This document shows positions 9,413 through 17,928 of a stretch of DNA of 64,000 bases, piece after piece. Position numbers and translations under genes: made by a program. Numbering within the stretch: position 1 is the first letter of the stretch; the number at the start of each line of letters is the position of its first letter. The notes beneath the pieces were generated by a model. It saw only the letters and a program-made list of their open reading frames with translations, ran no database searches and had not been told where the DNA came from. Source of the stretch: JAJDZL01 sp965221175 (GTDB lineage: Bacteria; Pseudomonadota; Gammaproteobacteria; Arenicellales; JAJDZL01); assembly GCA_965221175.1 (NCBI GenBank), contig OZ244867.1, forward strand, positions 2,418,001 to 2,482,000, in the 5' to 3' direction.

Positions 9413-9445
9413 AGCAGATCATTCGACGATTATGTCTGATCAAAA

Positions 9446-10081
9446 TTAGTTGAGAAACGGCACCTTCATGCCTCTTTGAACTGCAGGTCTCTCTGACAAG
9501 GTATCAAACCATCGTTTCACGTTCGGATAGGTAGCTAAATCAATTTCTTGCCATTCGAATCTCGATGCCCAGGGATAGATTGCCATGTCCGCAATGGAAT
9601 ATTCGTCTGCTACGAACTCCCGATCCTGCAGTCTCGCATCCAGCACTTTGTAAACCTGATCCGCCAATCCGTCGAACCGGTCAATCGCATAGGGAACTTT
9701 GGTTTTGGAGAATTTGCGAAAGTGATGCAGCTGTCCGAGTACGGGTCCGAATCCGCCCATCTGCCACATCAGCCATTGCTGAATCAAACAGCGACAACCG
9801 TAGTCGAAACTCCAGAACAAGCCGGTTTTTTCAGCTAGATGAATCAATATTGCTCCGGACTCGAATATCGTCAACGGTTTATCGTCGGTTCCTTGCGGAT
9901 CAATGATCGCCGGAATCTTGTTGCTTGGGCTGATTGCAAGAAAAGCTTTGCTATGCTGTTCTCCCTTTTGAAGATTGACGGGGTGCACTTCGTATTCAAG
10001 CCCCATTTCCTCCAAAGCGATAGAAATTTTTCTGCCATTGGGCGTTCCCCATGTGTACAGCTGAATTTTGGAATCCGCCAT
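9446..10081 (-). CDS. Glutathione S-transferase family protein (YfcG/Ure2-like)
   Basis: 211 residues: thioredoxin-like N-domain (1-85), all-helical C-domain. The glutathione site is visible as YTWGTPNGRKI, SNKIPAII (cis-Pro) and FESGAILIHLAEK. The TPNG form with Asn in place of a catalytic Ser or Tyr is typical of the YfcG/YghU disulfide-bond oxidoreductase branch. Soluble; substrate unknown. It lies 26 bases downstream of the M24 hydrolase and is probably cotranscribed with it. Confidence 0.85.
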   Translation of the reverse strand: MADSKIQLYTWGTPNGRKISIALEEMGLEYEVHPVNLQKGEQHSKAFLAISPSNKIPAIIDPQGTDDKPLTIFESGAILIHLAEKTGLFWSFDYGCRCLIQQWLMWQMGGFGPVLGQLHHFRKFSKTKVPYAIDRFDGLADQVYKVLDARLQDREFVADEYSIADMAIYPWASRFEWQEIDLATYPNVKRWFDTLSERPAVQRGMKVPFLN

Positions 10082-10107
10082 GATCTTGGTACTCCTTCTG
10101 CAAAATT

Positions 10108-11289
10108 TCAGTTTTTAATGAACAGCTTGCGAGGATAGTTCGCCAGCAGTTCAGGTTCGTTCTCTTTGATGATCAGGCTCTCCGTGATTTCAAAGCCCCA
10201 GTCGTCCAACCACAAAGCGGTCATGAAATGAAATGTCATGTTTTTCTCAAGCACTGTCCTGTCGCCCGGGCGCAGGCTGATGGTCCTCTCGCCCCAGTCA
10301 GGTGGATAACTGAGGCCAATCGGGTAGCCCGACCGGCCGTCTTTGGTAAATCCGTACTTGTTCAACACCCGATTAAATGCGATGACGATGTCTTCGGCAA
10401 GATTTCCTGTGCGAGCAGCCGCTAGGCCTGCTTCCATGCCTTCCTGAACGGCTTTTTCGGCATTCCGAAATTTTTCCGGTGGATTGCCAAGATAGATCGT
10501 TCGACATAACGGGCAGTGATAGCGACGATGGCAACCAGCGAGCTCAAAAAATGAACCTTCATCAGACTTGAAGGGAAGGTCGTTCCAGGTCAGATGCGCT
10601 GCGGCCGTTTCAATTCCGGAAGGCACCATCGGAACAATCGCAGCATAATCTCCTCCATACTCGTCGGTACCGGTTATTGCAGTGTGGTAGATTTCTGCTA
10701 CAAGTTCATTTTTTCTCATGCCGGGTTCAATGAGCTCGAAAATCCGCTTGTGCATTTTCTCAACGATACACCCTGCGCGTTTCATGTAAATCAGTTCCTG
10801 TTCGGATTTAACGGTACGTTGCCAGTTGACCAAGGTATTGGCATTGACAAATTTTGCGTTTGGCAGCCCTTTTTGCAATGCTGTATACGTCATCGCGGAA
10901 AAGTAATAGTTGTCCATTTCAACACCGATACGCGATTTTGCCCAGCCTCGGTCCGTGATGATCTGTGACAGCAAATCCATCGCATGCCGCTCCGGCGTCA
11001 TTACGTAGTCGTCGGAATAGGACAGAACATCCGCTTCTGGCATGTGTACTGTGAGCAGTGCACCTTTGGCATCCATGGCTCGGCCATACCAGATCGGACC
11101 GTCTGAAAGGGTTAGTAGCACGCACTGGGGTGTATAGAATGACCAGCCGTCATAACCCGTCAGCCACGCCATGTTCGACGGATCCACCGAAATCAGCAGT
11201 TCGACTCCAGCGGCTTCCATTGCTGTTCGCACCTTTCGGATTCTCTGCTGGTATTCAGCGACAGTGAAATTCAGTAGAACGTTTGGCAT
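10108..11289 (-). CDS. M24 family hydrolase, ectoine hydrolase (DoeA)-like
   Basis: 393 residues with the pita-bread creatinase/aminopeptidase P fold: an N-terminal creatinase domain (1-150) and a C-terminal M24 domain. The stretches GSFFELAGCHRRYHCPLCRTIYLG and PIGLSYPPDWGERTISLRPG resemble ectoine hydrolase DoeA and its creatinase relatives, in which the metal-binding residues of true peptidases are partly lost; here too a canonical five-ligand set is not evident. Ectoine hydrolysis would be the first step in using this compatible solute as C and N source. No doeB is nearby, so the assignment rests on sequence pattern alone; Xaa-Pro-type peptidase or another amidase is possible. Confidence 0.65.
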   Translation of the reverse strand: MPNVLLNFTVAEYQQRIRKVRTAMEAAGVELLISVDPSNMAWLTGYDGWSFYTPQCVLLTLSDGPIWYGRAMDAKGALLTVHMPEADVLSYSDDYVMTPERHAMDLLSQIITDRGWAKSRIGVEMDNYYFSAMTYTALQKGLPNAKFVNANTLVNWQRTVKSEQELIYMKRAGCIVEKMHKRIFELIEPGMRKNELVAEIYHTAITGTDEYGGDYAAIVPMVPSGIETAAAHLTWNDLPFKSDEGSFFELAGCHRRYHCPLCRTIYLGNPPEKFRNAEKAVQEGMEAGLAAARTGNLAEDIVIAFNRVLNKYGFTKDGRSGYPIGLSYPPDWGERTISLRPGDRTVLEKNMTFHFMTALWLDDWGFEITESLIIKENEPELLANYPRKLFIKN

Positions 11290-11348
11290 ATTGAGTTTAT
11301 CCTTCAGAGTATTGGCAGTTGGGGATGTAGTTATTGTGTTCAGGTGGA

Positions 11349-12563
11349 TCAGGAGTCATCGAGTAATCGAAGTCTCATCAGACCCTGAAACTCTCCGCCA
11401 TCGCTGGTCACATACAGCCCACCGTCCGGGCCGAGAGCTACGCCGGCAGGGCGCGCCCATCTTTTGCCATCTTCATCCTGGAAACCAGTGATTACAGGTT
11501 CAATGTCAACTGCCTCTTGATGATTAAATCGCACCATCACGACTGCAGGTGGCCTGCGACTTGAAGCGGGGCCGGTAAAAGCGCCATCAGGTTGAGTGCC
11601 CCACGAACCATGAAGAGCGACAATCGCATTGTTAACAAAGCGCTCATCCATCGCACTGGCTGCTACGAACGCCACTCCCAACGGCGCATTTCGAGCCGGA
11701 AATGTTGCAACTGGAATCTCTACTTTTTCCTCGGGATAAGGCGAATCAGTTCTGATGCAAGGATCCCTCCGCACAGCCTGTCCGTCGTACTGGAACCAAG
11801 GCATTCCATGAAACGATCCTGGAGTGAGCTTGGAAAAATATTCCGGTGGAAGATCAAATCCCAGGTGATCTGGTCCATTGTTACTGGCATACATGACCTT
11901 CGATGTTGGATGCCAGTCAAATCCGACCGGATTTCGCAAGCCTGAAGCAAACGGCACCAGCACAGGCGGGTTTTGCGACTCGTCGAGTTGCAGGACACCA
12001 CCGCGCCGATCTTTGAACGGGTAGTCTCGGGAAATCAGTTGATCACTGCAGTTTCTGCTGATGCCCAGACTGACATAAACCAAGTTGTCGGGACCAACAG
12101 CAACGGTTCTTGAATTGTGTCCAATTCCGCCAGGAAGTCTTGTGACAAGTTTCAACTGAATCAAGGTGATTCGTTGGGATTCGGGGTGATAAGGGGCTTT
12201 GTACAAGGCGGCAGTCGTTGCAACAAACATTTCGTCGCCTCGAATTGCCACGCTGTGCGGGTAGTTTTCCAGTTGCAGAAACTCAAGGGCAGCAGTGTAC
12301 GGTGGTTTCAGCAGGTAAATGCGAGAGGCCGAACCAATAAACATATCGCCGTTCGGAGCGAACTCAATCATTCGGGGGCGACGAAGATCAGCATTTAGGA
12401 TTTCCAGCTGATATCCACTCGGAACCCCAATGCGAACCTTTCCTGTCGCTGGGTGGTCTAGAATTTGATCCTGCAGATAGTATTCAGAGTTCGCGAGGAG
12501 CGAACCTGCGATGCAAAAGAAAGCCAACACCGTCGAGGCGATTGAAAGAATAAGGGCGCGCAT
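11349..12563 (-). CDS. Exported PQQ-dependent sugar dehydrogenase-like beta-propeller protein
   Basis: 404 residues from an ATG at 12563 that shares its A with the TGA of the upstream gene. Signal peptide MRALILSIASTVLAFFCIAGSLLA. The mature part is a six-bladed propeller of the sorbosone/glucose dehydrogenase (YliI-like) type, with ARPAGVALGPDGGLYVTSDG near the C-terminus and GFDWHPTSKVMYASNNGPDHLG in the middle, which matches the Ca/PQQ region of soluble dehydrogenases. Periplasmic oxidation of an aldose is the family role; substrate unknown. The gene is translationally coupled to the J-domain protein. Confidence 0.78.
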   Translation of the reverse strand: MRALILSIASTVLAFFCIAGSLLANSEYYLQDQILDHPATGKVRIGVPSGYQLEILNADLRRPRMIEFAPNGDMFIGSASRIYLLKPPYTAALEFLQLENYPHSVAIRGDEMFVATTAALYKAPYHPESQRITLIQLKLVTRLPGGIGHNSRTVAVGPDNLVYVSLGISRNCSDQLISRDYPFKDRRGGVLQLDESQNPPVLVPFASGLRNPVGFDWHPTSKVMYASNNGPDHLGFDLPPEYFSKLTPGSFHGMPWFQYDGQAVRRDPCIRTDSPYPEEKVEIPVATFPARNAPLGVAFVAASAMDERFVNNAIVALHGSWGTQPDGAFTGPASSRRPPAVVMVRFNHQEAVDIEPVITGFQDEDGKRWARPAGVALGPDGGLYVTSDGGEFQGLMRLRLLDDS

Positions 12564-13291
12564 CACGACAGCAAAATATCTTTCGCTCGATTAATTCGGG
12601 CTGCAAGCCAGGTTGAGCCGCCTCTGTCCGGGTGGTTTCTTTGCATCAAAATTCGGTGTGCTTCGATAATTTCTTCGCGCGTTGCGTCTCCTGTCAGCCC
12701 CAGAATCTGGAGCGCTTCTTCGCGCGTCATTTCATCAGAACTGTCTTTGGATGGCTGTTCATCTGCGTGAGCTCTGGCATACTGTTCCCAATCGTCAGAG
12801 CGCATTCGATCAAGATAAGTTTCCAGCACTGACGCGGATTGGTTGTCTTTCTTCCTGCATGCATCCAACAGGCTGGCAAGCTCTTCAATGTTGAGCTCAT
12901 CCAGTGATTTTCCCTTGTAGTCACCTGAAATTACGCTGCCTGAAATGGCGCCGGTATCATGATCAAGAGTCATCTGCAGGAACTTGGTACTTACGTCAGA
13001 TGTCTGTCCTGGTTTTGATCCCTGCATCGGACCCTGCCACGATTTAAACATGTTATATGCACTTCGAGCAATGATGGCTCGTTGAATCCAAGGTGCGGCA
13101 GCTGCCAACAATGCAAATACCGCAGGCAGCCGTCCGGTCAGGGCGAGTGCCAGCAGAATGCCGACGCCTGCGTATAGTGCGGCAAGCTTCAAATACTTCA
13201 TGCGATTTTGTGGAGGGGTTTTGCCGAGTCGGCCGACAAACCACATGAGACCGACCAATGCCGCCAGTATCAGGAACAGCCGCACAAACAT
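12563..13291 (-). CDS. Membrane-anchored J-domain protein
   Basis: 242 residues from the ATG at 13291, two bases after the stop of the VWA gene. Two hydrophobic segments lie at the N-terminus (about 3-20 and 32-55), followed by a linker and a C-terminal J domain whose HPD tripeptide is intact (RNHPDRGGSTWLAARINRA). This N-membrane, C-J arrangement is that of TIM14/DjlA-like cochaperones, so it should recruit DnaK to the inner membrane. An in-frame start further up (13447) would run into the preceding gene and add low-complexity Arg/Ser sequence, so I reject it. Confidence 0.8.
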   Translation of the reverse strand: MFVRLFLILAALVGLMWFVGRLGKTPPQNRMKYLKLAALYAGVGILLALALTGRLPAVFALLAAAAPWIQRAIIARSAYNMFKSWQGPMQGSKPGQTSDVSTKFLQMTLDHDTGAISGSVISGDYKGKSLDELNIEELASLLDACRKKDNQSASVLETYLDRMRSDDWEQYARAHADEQPSKDSSDEMTREEALQILGLTGDATREEIIEAHRILMQRNHPDRGGSTWLAARINRAKDILLS

Positions 13292-13293
13292 GC

Positions 13294-14007
13294 CTAGCTG
13301 CGTTTCACCTGGTGAGTGAGATGAGCCACGACCCCGCGACGTTTTTTGCCGAAGTGTTCGAGCGCTGTTCGGCCGCCTGCCGCGTAAACCGCCACCGCTG
13401 CGAGCAGATCTTTCAATTGCTGCGCACTTGACGCATCGAACCGGCAATATGCTCCGCCGCTCAACGAAGCGATTTCCCGAAACGCTTTTTCCGCAACTGG
13501 ATTGAATCCTTCATGAAACATGAATGCAGGCACTCCGTTCAAGCCGAGCCGGCCTGCTTTGTCTGAAAGAGAGTCAACGTTTTCCTCCATGGCATCGCCA
13601 ACAAATACCAATGCATTGACACGGGATTTCTGAGTCTCTCGAATGGCATGTTCAAGCAAACGAGCAATTTGCGTCAGACCTCCAGCACATCGGGTACTGC
13701 TCATCAGACGCTGCAGTTCACTGGCAACGCTGACCCACTTGCTAACATAGAATTCATGAAACCCACGGTAGAAACACAGTTGTACGTCAAGACCTCCGTG
13801 TGCGGCGGTCTCGGTAAACATTTCAGATTGAATGTGGCAGGCCTGATCCCACATCGGTTCGCGGCTTGCGGTCGCATCCATGCCGAAAATCAACCTGCCG
13901 CGTTTGGAACTTGGAACCGGCCGAGGCGCCAATTCAACCTTACGCAGGAACTCGTCAACATCGGTATTGGTTGATCGGGTTAACCGCTTGTCTTTTGAAT
14001 CTGGCAT
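13294..14007 (-). CDS. VWA domain-containing protein
   Basis: 237 residues from ATG 14007 (a TTG nine codons upstream is the alternative). After a basic N-terminus comes a von Willebrand A fold: RGRLIFGMDATASREP, a degenerate MIDAS (D-A-T-A-S in place of D-x-S-x-S), and VNALVFVGDAMEE for the second acidic loop. No signal peptide, so cytoplasmic. It sits directly upstream of the J-domain gene with a two-base gap, suggesting the two proteins work together, perhaps as a chaperone adaptor pair; that is an inference from layout. Confidence 0.75.
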   Translation of the reverse strand: MPDSKDKRLTRSTNTDVDEFLRKVELAPRPVPSSKRGRLIFGMDATASREPMWDQACHIQSEMFTETAAHGGLDVQLCFYRGFHEFYVSKWVSVASELQRLMSSTRCAGGLTQIARLLEHAIRETQKSRVNALVFVGDAMEENVDSLSDKAGRLGLNGVPAFMFHEGFNPVAEKAFREIASLSGGAYCRFDASSAQQLKDLLAAVAVYAAGGRTALEHFGKKRRGVVAHLTHQVKRS

Positions 14008-14046
14008 ATCGTGTTGCCGGCAATACAGCCTCAAAGCGTCAATTGA

Positions 14047-16701
14047 TCAGTTTTTGAATGGTGCCAGTATTCTGTCAACGATTTCGTAGATGTTGACGGA
14101 AATGCCTGGTGTCGCTGCAATTTGCTCTATTCTCTGGCGCATTGCGTCCTGCCTATCCTGATCAAATCGGCGAATTTCAGTAAAAGCTTCTGTCAATTGT
14201 GCGGCAGCTTGTGAATTGGCTTTGTCAATTCTGAGGACATATTCGGTCAGCAAGTCGTAACCCGATCCATCCCTCGCATGAAAACAGTATGGGTTTGCAT
14301 GACAGAATGCACCAATCAAAGAATATACGCGGTTCGGTGTGTAAATGTTGAACGATTGGTGTTTAGAGAGATCAACAACTTTCTTGAGAGTATCGGGTCT
14401 GGCAGCCGTAGCCTGAATTCGAAACCACTTGTCGATGACACCTGAATCATTGCGCCATCTATCGTAATACATTTGAAGCACTGATTCTCTGGCAGGACTG
14501 CTGGAATTGACCAGTGCTCTCAGTGCAGCCGCCAGATCAGTCATGTTGCTGCTGGACTCAAACTGGTGCAGCGCCAGTTTCTGCACTGTAGAATCATCTA
14601 GTTCAATGAGGTAGTTGAGACACAGATTTCGCAAACTTCGCTTGCCAACTGCATCTGTCGAATCTCCCCAATCTCCATTCAGTGATCGATAGAGTTCGAT
14701 GAGTTGGTCATAGTATCGATCAGCAAGTTTTCTTACCAATGTCTTCCGAGCATTATGAATCGCAGTCGGATCGACAATCTCCATGGTCTGAGCAATTGAA
14801 ATTTCTGAAGGAGGTTCGAGCAGTAGTGCCTTGAACTGCGGGTCTTCGACAGCATTCGACAGAACTGCGTTGAAAGAGGAAAGAAACTCGCTTTCAATAT
14901 CGGTTTCCCGACCGTTCTGGATGTTGGCGACAAGTTTTTGCACTTGGAGTTTGAAGACCTGCTGACAGGCATTCCAACGACAATAAGCATCATCATCATG
15001 CGCCATGATGAAATGGAGATCTTGGTCCGCTTGCGGGTCGTCTATCAGGACCGGTGCGCTAAATCCTCGAAGGAGAGACAGGGTGGGGCTGAATTCGAAA
15101 TCAAAAAATTTGAAGGTTTGTCTGCTTTGGGTCAGTTCAAGAAGCATTTCATCTTGTGTTGTGCTTTGGTTGGAATCCAGTTTTAAAGGCAATCGATTAC
15201 CGTCATTGTCGAGTAGCGCTATCTGAATCGGAATATGCATCGGTGACCAACTGGAATCTTCGCTTAAATGCGGCGGTTTCTGTTCCATGGTCAGCATGAA
15301 GGTGCGGCGTGTCGGATCGTATTGTCGTTGAATCGATACTCTGGGAGTGCCGCCAACTCGATACCACAGACGGAACTGCTCTAGATTGACTCCACTTGCC
15401 TCTTCCATTGCGGAGACGAAATTTTCCACAGTAGCTGCGAGTCCGTCATATCGCTCAAAATACAAATCGGTTCCGGCGCGATAGGAGTCCGCTCCGAGCA
15501 GGAGGTGCATCATTCGAATCAGCTCGGCTCCTTTGTTGTAGACCGTTATTGTGTAAAAATTATCGATCGTCAGGTAGGAGTCAGGCTGTACCGGGTGTCT
15601 GGAAGGACCCGCGTCTTCACGGAACTGATGGAGTTTCACCATGTTAACGTCATGAATTCTCTGAACTGCAGGTGAACCCAAATCTGAACTGAACTGCTGA
15701 TCACGGTAGATCGTGAAACCCTCTTTCAGACTCAACTGAAACCAGTCTCTAAGAGTGACCCTGTTCCCTGACCAGTTGTGAAAGTATTCGTGTGCGATCA
15801 CGCTTTCAACTGCATGAAAATCCTGATCTGTTGCGGTATCAGGTTTGGCAAGTACGTATTTTGAGTTGAAGATGTTCAACCCCTTGTTTTCCATTGCCCC
15901 CATATTGAAATGATCAACCGCGACGATCATGTATCGATTCATATCGTATTCGCGTCCATATACCTCTTCGTCCCATTTCATGGCTCGCTTGAGACATTTC
16001 ATGGCATGAACGCATTGATCCAGATCACTGCTCGAAGTATAGAATTCAAGCGTTACACGATAGTTTGATCGGGTGACGAATGTGTCTCGGAGAACTGACA
16101 GTTTTCCGGCCACCAGCGCAAAGAGATAGCAGGGTTTTGGATGAGGGTCAATCCATGTTGCGAAGTGTCTGCCGTCAGGCAGCTTGTCAGTAGCGACCAG
16201 TTCTCCATTGGAGAGCAGTATGGGAAACTCATTTTGAGACGCTTCAATTGTGACAGAAAATTTGCTCAGAATATCCGGTCGGTCAGGAAAGTAGGTAATG
16301 TTGCGAAATCCTTCTGCTTCACACTGCGTGCAAAGCATGTCGCCAGACATATAGAGTCCGGAGAGTGCCAAATTTTTCGAAGGGTCGATTCTGTTGCTGA
16401 TGCTTAGCTCGAACTCGTTGGGAGGATTGATCAGAGTGATGCCCTGCGAATCCATTTTGTAACCGGATTCAGGCAGCTCTTCCTGGTTCATCTGAATAGA
16501 CAGCAACTCCAGATTATTGCCATTCAGGTAAAAGTCACTCGCTTCCGCACAGTTGGTTCTGACAACTGCAAATTTCGAGCTTACAGTCGTTTTGCTTGGA
16601 TCAAGATCGAACTTGAGATCAGTGCTGCGAACGGAAAACGATGGCGGTCGATAATCCTTGAGAAAGGTTCGTTTGACCGGACTTGATGATATGGATTTCA
16701 C
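14047..16701 (-). CDS. pepN: Aminopeptidase N
   Basis: 884 residues, M1 family. The exopeptidase motif GAMEN is at 268-272, the zinc motif HEYFH at 304-308 with the third ligand Glu327. Length, the DYRPPSF N-terminus and the C-terminal superhelical domain match E. coli PepN. The start is a GTG at 16701, chosen because the next Met is residue 71 and the preceding residues align with PepN's start. Cytoplasmic; final stage of peptide turnover. It lies 27 bases downstream of the glutamine amidotransferase gene. Confidence 0.95.
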   Translation of the reverse strand: MKSISSSPVKRTFLKDYRPPSFSVRSTDLKFDLDPSKTTVSSKFAVVRTNCAEASDFYLNGNNLELLSIQMNQEELPESGYKMDSQGITLINPPNEFELSISNRIDPSKNLALSGLYMSGDMLCTQCEAEGFRNITYFPDRPDILSKFSVTIEASQNEFPILLSNGELVATDKLPDGRHFATWIDPHPKPCYLFALVAGKLSVLRDTFVTRSNYRVTLEFYTSSSDLDQCVHAMKCLKRAMKWDEEVYGREYDMNRYMIVAVDHFNMGAMENKGLNIFNSKYVLAKPDTATDQDFHAVESVIAHEYFHNWSGNRVTLRDWFQLSLKEGFTIYRDQQFSSDLGSPAVQRIHDVNMVKLHQFREDAGPSRHPVQPDSYLTIDNFYTITVYNKGAELIRMMHLLLGADSYRAGTDLYFERYDGLAATVENFVSAMEEASGVNLEQFRLWYRVGGTPRVSIQRQYDPTRRTFMLTMEQKPPHLSEDSSWSPMHIPIQIALLDNDGNRLPLKLDSNQSTTQDEMLLELTQSRQTFKFFDFEFSPTLSLLRGFSAPVLIDDPQADQDLHFIMAHDDDAYCRWNACQQVFKLQVQKLVANIQNGRETDIESEFLSSFNAVLSNAVEDPQFKALLLEPPSEISIAQTMEIVDPTAIHNARKTLVRKLADRYYDQLIELYRSLNGDWGDSTDAVGKRSLRNLCLNYLIELDDSTVQKLALHQFESSSNMTDLAAALRALVNSSSPARESVLQMYYDRWRNDSGVIDKWFRIQATAARPDTLKKVVDLSKHQSFNIYTPNRVYSLIGAFCHANPYCFHARDGSGYDLLTEYVLRIDKANSQAAAQLTEAFTEIRRFDQDRQDAMRQRIEQIAATPGISVNIYEIVDRILAPFKN

Positions 16702-16728
16702 TGAGATCAGATGGTGGATGGGTGCGGT

Positions 16729-17424
16729 TTACCAGGTTTTCATCCAGTTTTCCATAAAATTCCAGCACCATCGCCCCATGTTTTCACCGTAAGACGATTC
16801 ATCTTCAATTTGTTGATCAGCACAATGTGCGCCGGATTTTGACAGCAGGTGACTCCCTGCCATAAGCCAAGTCTTCATGATCGTGCGTGTGATTTCAGGG
16901 TGAAACTGTATACCGTAGGTATTCGATTGAAATCGAAAGGCCTGATTGGGGAATTGACTGCCTTCTGCCAGCAGTTCGCATTCGTCAGGAAGTGTGAATC
17001 CTTCACTGTGCCACTGATAAAAATGCATCGGAGCATCTAGAAATCCGTTGGCCTGTGCAGTTGGCGTGATTTCATGGAACCCTACTTCACACACATGCTT
17101 GGGATGAGTTCCGACTTTTCCACCCAGGCATTTTGCAAGCAACTGAGCTCCGAGGCAGATACCGAGAACTGGACGTCCAGATGCCAGCCAGTCGGAAATC
17201 CAATCTAATTCTTCCGTGATATAGGGTTTGTCGAATTCGTCATTTGCACTTTGAATGCCGCCGTAGATAATCACTGCGTCATAGTCTTTGTTATCAGCTG
17301 GCAGCGGCACGCCATGTGCCGGGTTGACATGCAACTGTTCAATGTTGTTCCTGTCAAGGAATTGCGCTACGTGATCGTTGCGTATTTCTTCCATATGGCG
17401 GATGTTGATAGTTTTTTTCGGCAT
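16729..17424 (-). CDS. Class I glutamine amidotransferase-like protein
   Basis: 231 residues, GMP-synthase-like GATase1 domain. Nucleophile Cys90 in LGICLGAQLLA and the His of QFHPE near 172-174 are present. It stands alone without a synthetase domain, like YfeJ/PuuD-type amidases or hydrolases of gamma-glutamyl compounds. Substrate unknown. Probably cotranscribed with pepN. Confidence 0.82.
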   Translation of the reverse strand: MPKKTINIRHMEEIRNDHVAQFLDRNNIEQLHVNPAHGVPLPADNKDYDAVIIYGGIQSANDEFDKPYITEELDWISDWLASGRPVLGICLGAQLLAKCLGGKVGTHPKHVCEVGFHEITPTAQANGFLDAPMHFYQWHSEGFTLPDECELLAEGSQFPNQAFRFQSNTYGIQFHPEITRTIMKTWLMAGSHLLSKSGAHCADQQIEDESSYGENMGRWCWNFMENWMKTW

Positions 17425-17480
17425 GTATAGCTTCTGCGTATTACTTTTACGTTTCGGTTCGGCGTATCAGTATCAAGTTT

Positions 17481-17672
17481 TCAGACAATTAGCACCAGTA
17501 AAATTACGAATAGAACGACCGCACCAATTGGCAACAGCAATCCGGGCCAGTCTTTTTGCGCTTTCCGGCTTTCCTCACTTAGTCTTTTGACTCCTGGGAA
17601 AAATAGCAGAATAACGACCAATGCAATCGCGCCGAGCGCAATCATTTCCCAGGTAGCTAAATTTTCACCCAT
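17481..17672 (-). CDS. Small two-helix membrane protein
   Basis: 63 residues: a short N-terminus, a membrane helix (11-27), a charged loop KRLSEESRKAQKDW and a second helix (43-62). No family recognised. The composition and the regular helix-loop-helix plan support a real gene, and it is upstream of the amidotransferase in the same direction (56 bases). Confidence 0.55.
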   Translation of the reverse strand: MGENLATWEMIALGAIALVVILLFFPGVKRLSEESRKAQKDWPGLLLPIGAVVLFVILLVLIV

Positions 17673-17780
17673 TCAGTCTACTCTTGAATTTTGCTGGTAA
17701 GCAACATGGCTTCTATTGTACTTGTTTCAATAAAGAGTGCAGGTGTGAGGCGATATTGGTTTTAGCTATTCCTGAAGCAT

Positions 17781-17812
17781 AAAAAACAGGCAGGGATTTT
17801 CATACCTGCCTG
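17781..17812 (-). terminator. Rho-independent terminator after dnaE2
   Basis: Minus-strand hairpin with an 8-bp perfect GC-rich stem (CAGGCAGG with CCTGCCTG) followed by six Ts (17781-17786). It is 117 bases past the dnaE2 stop and closes the lexA-imuA-imuB-dnaE2 operon. Confidence 0.85.
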
Positions 17813-17928
17813 AAATTGTAAATCCCGGATTGGTAGAATCCGATTTTACTAATGGAGACAAATGAGCTTTGTTAGTGAGTATGACAGCATTATTTGGATA
17901 TTGTTCCAGTGTGTTGAAATTTGTTGAT

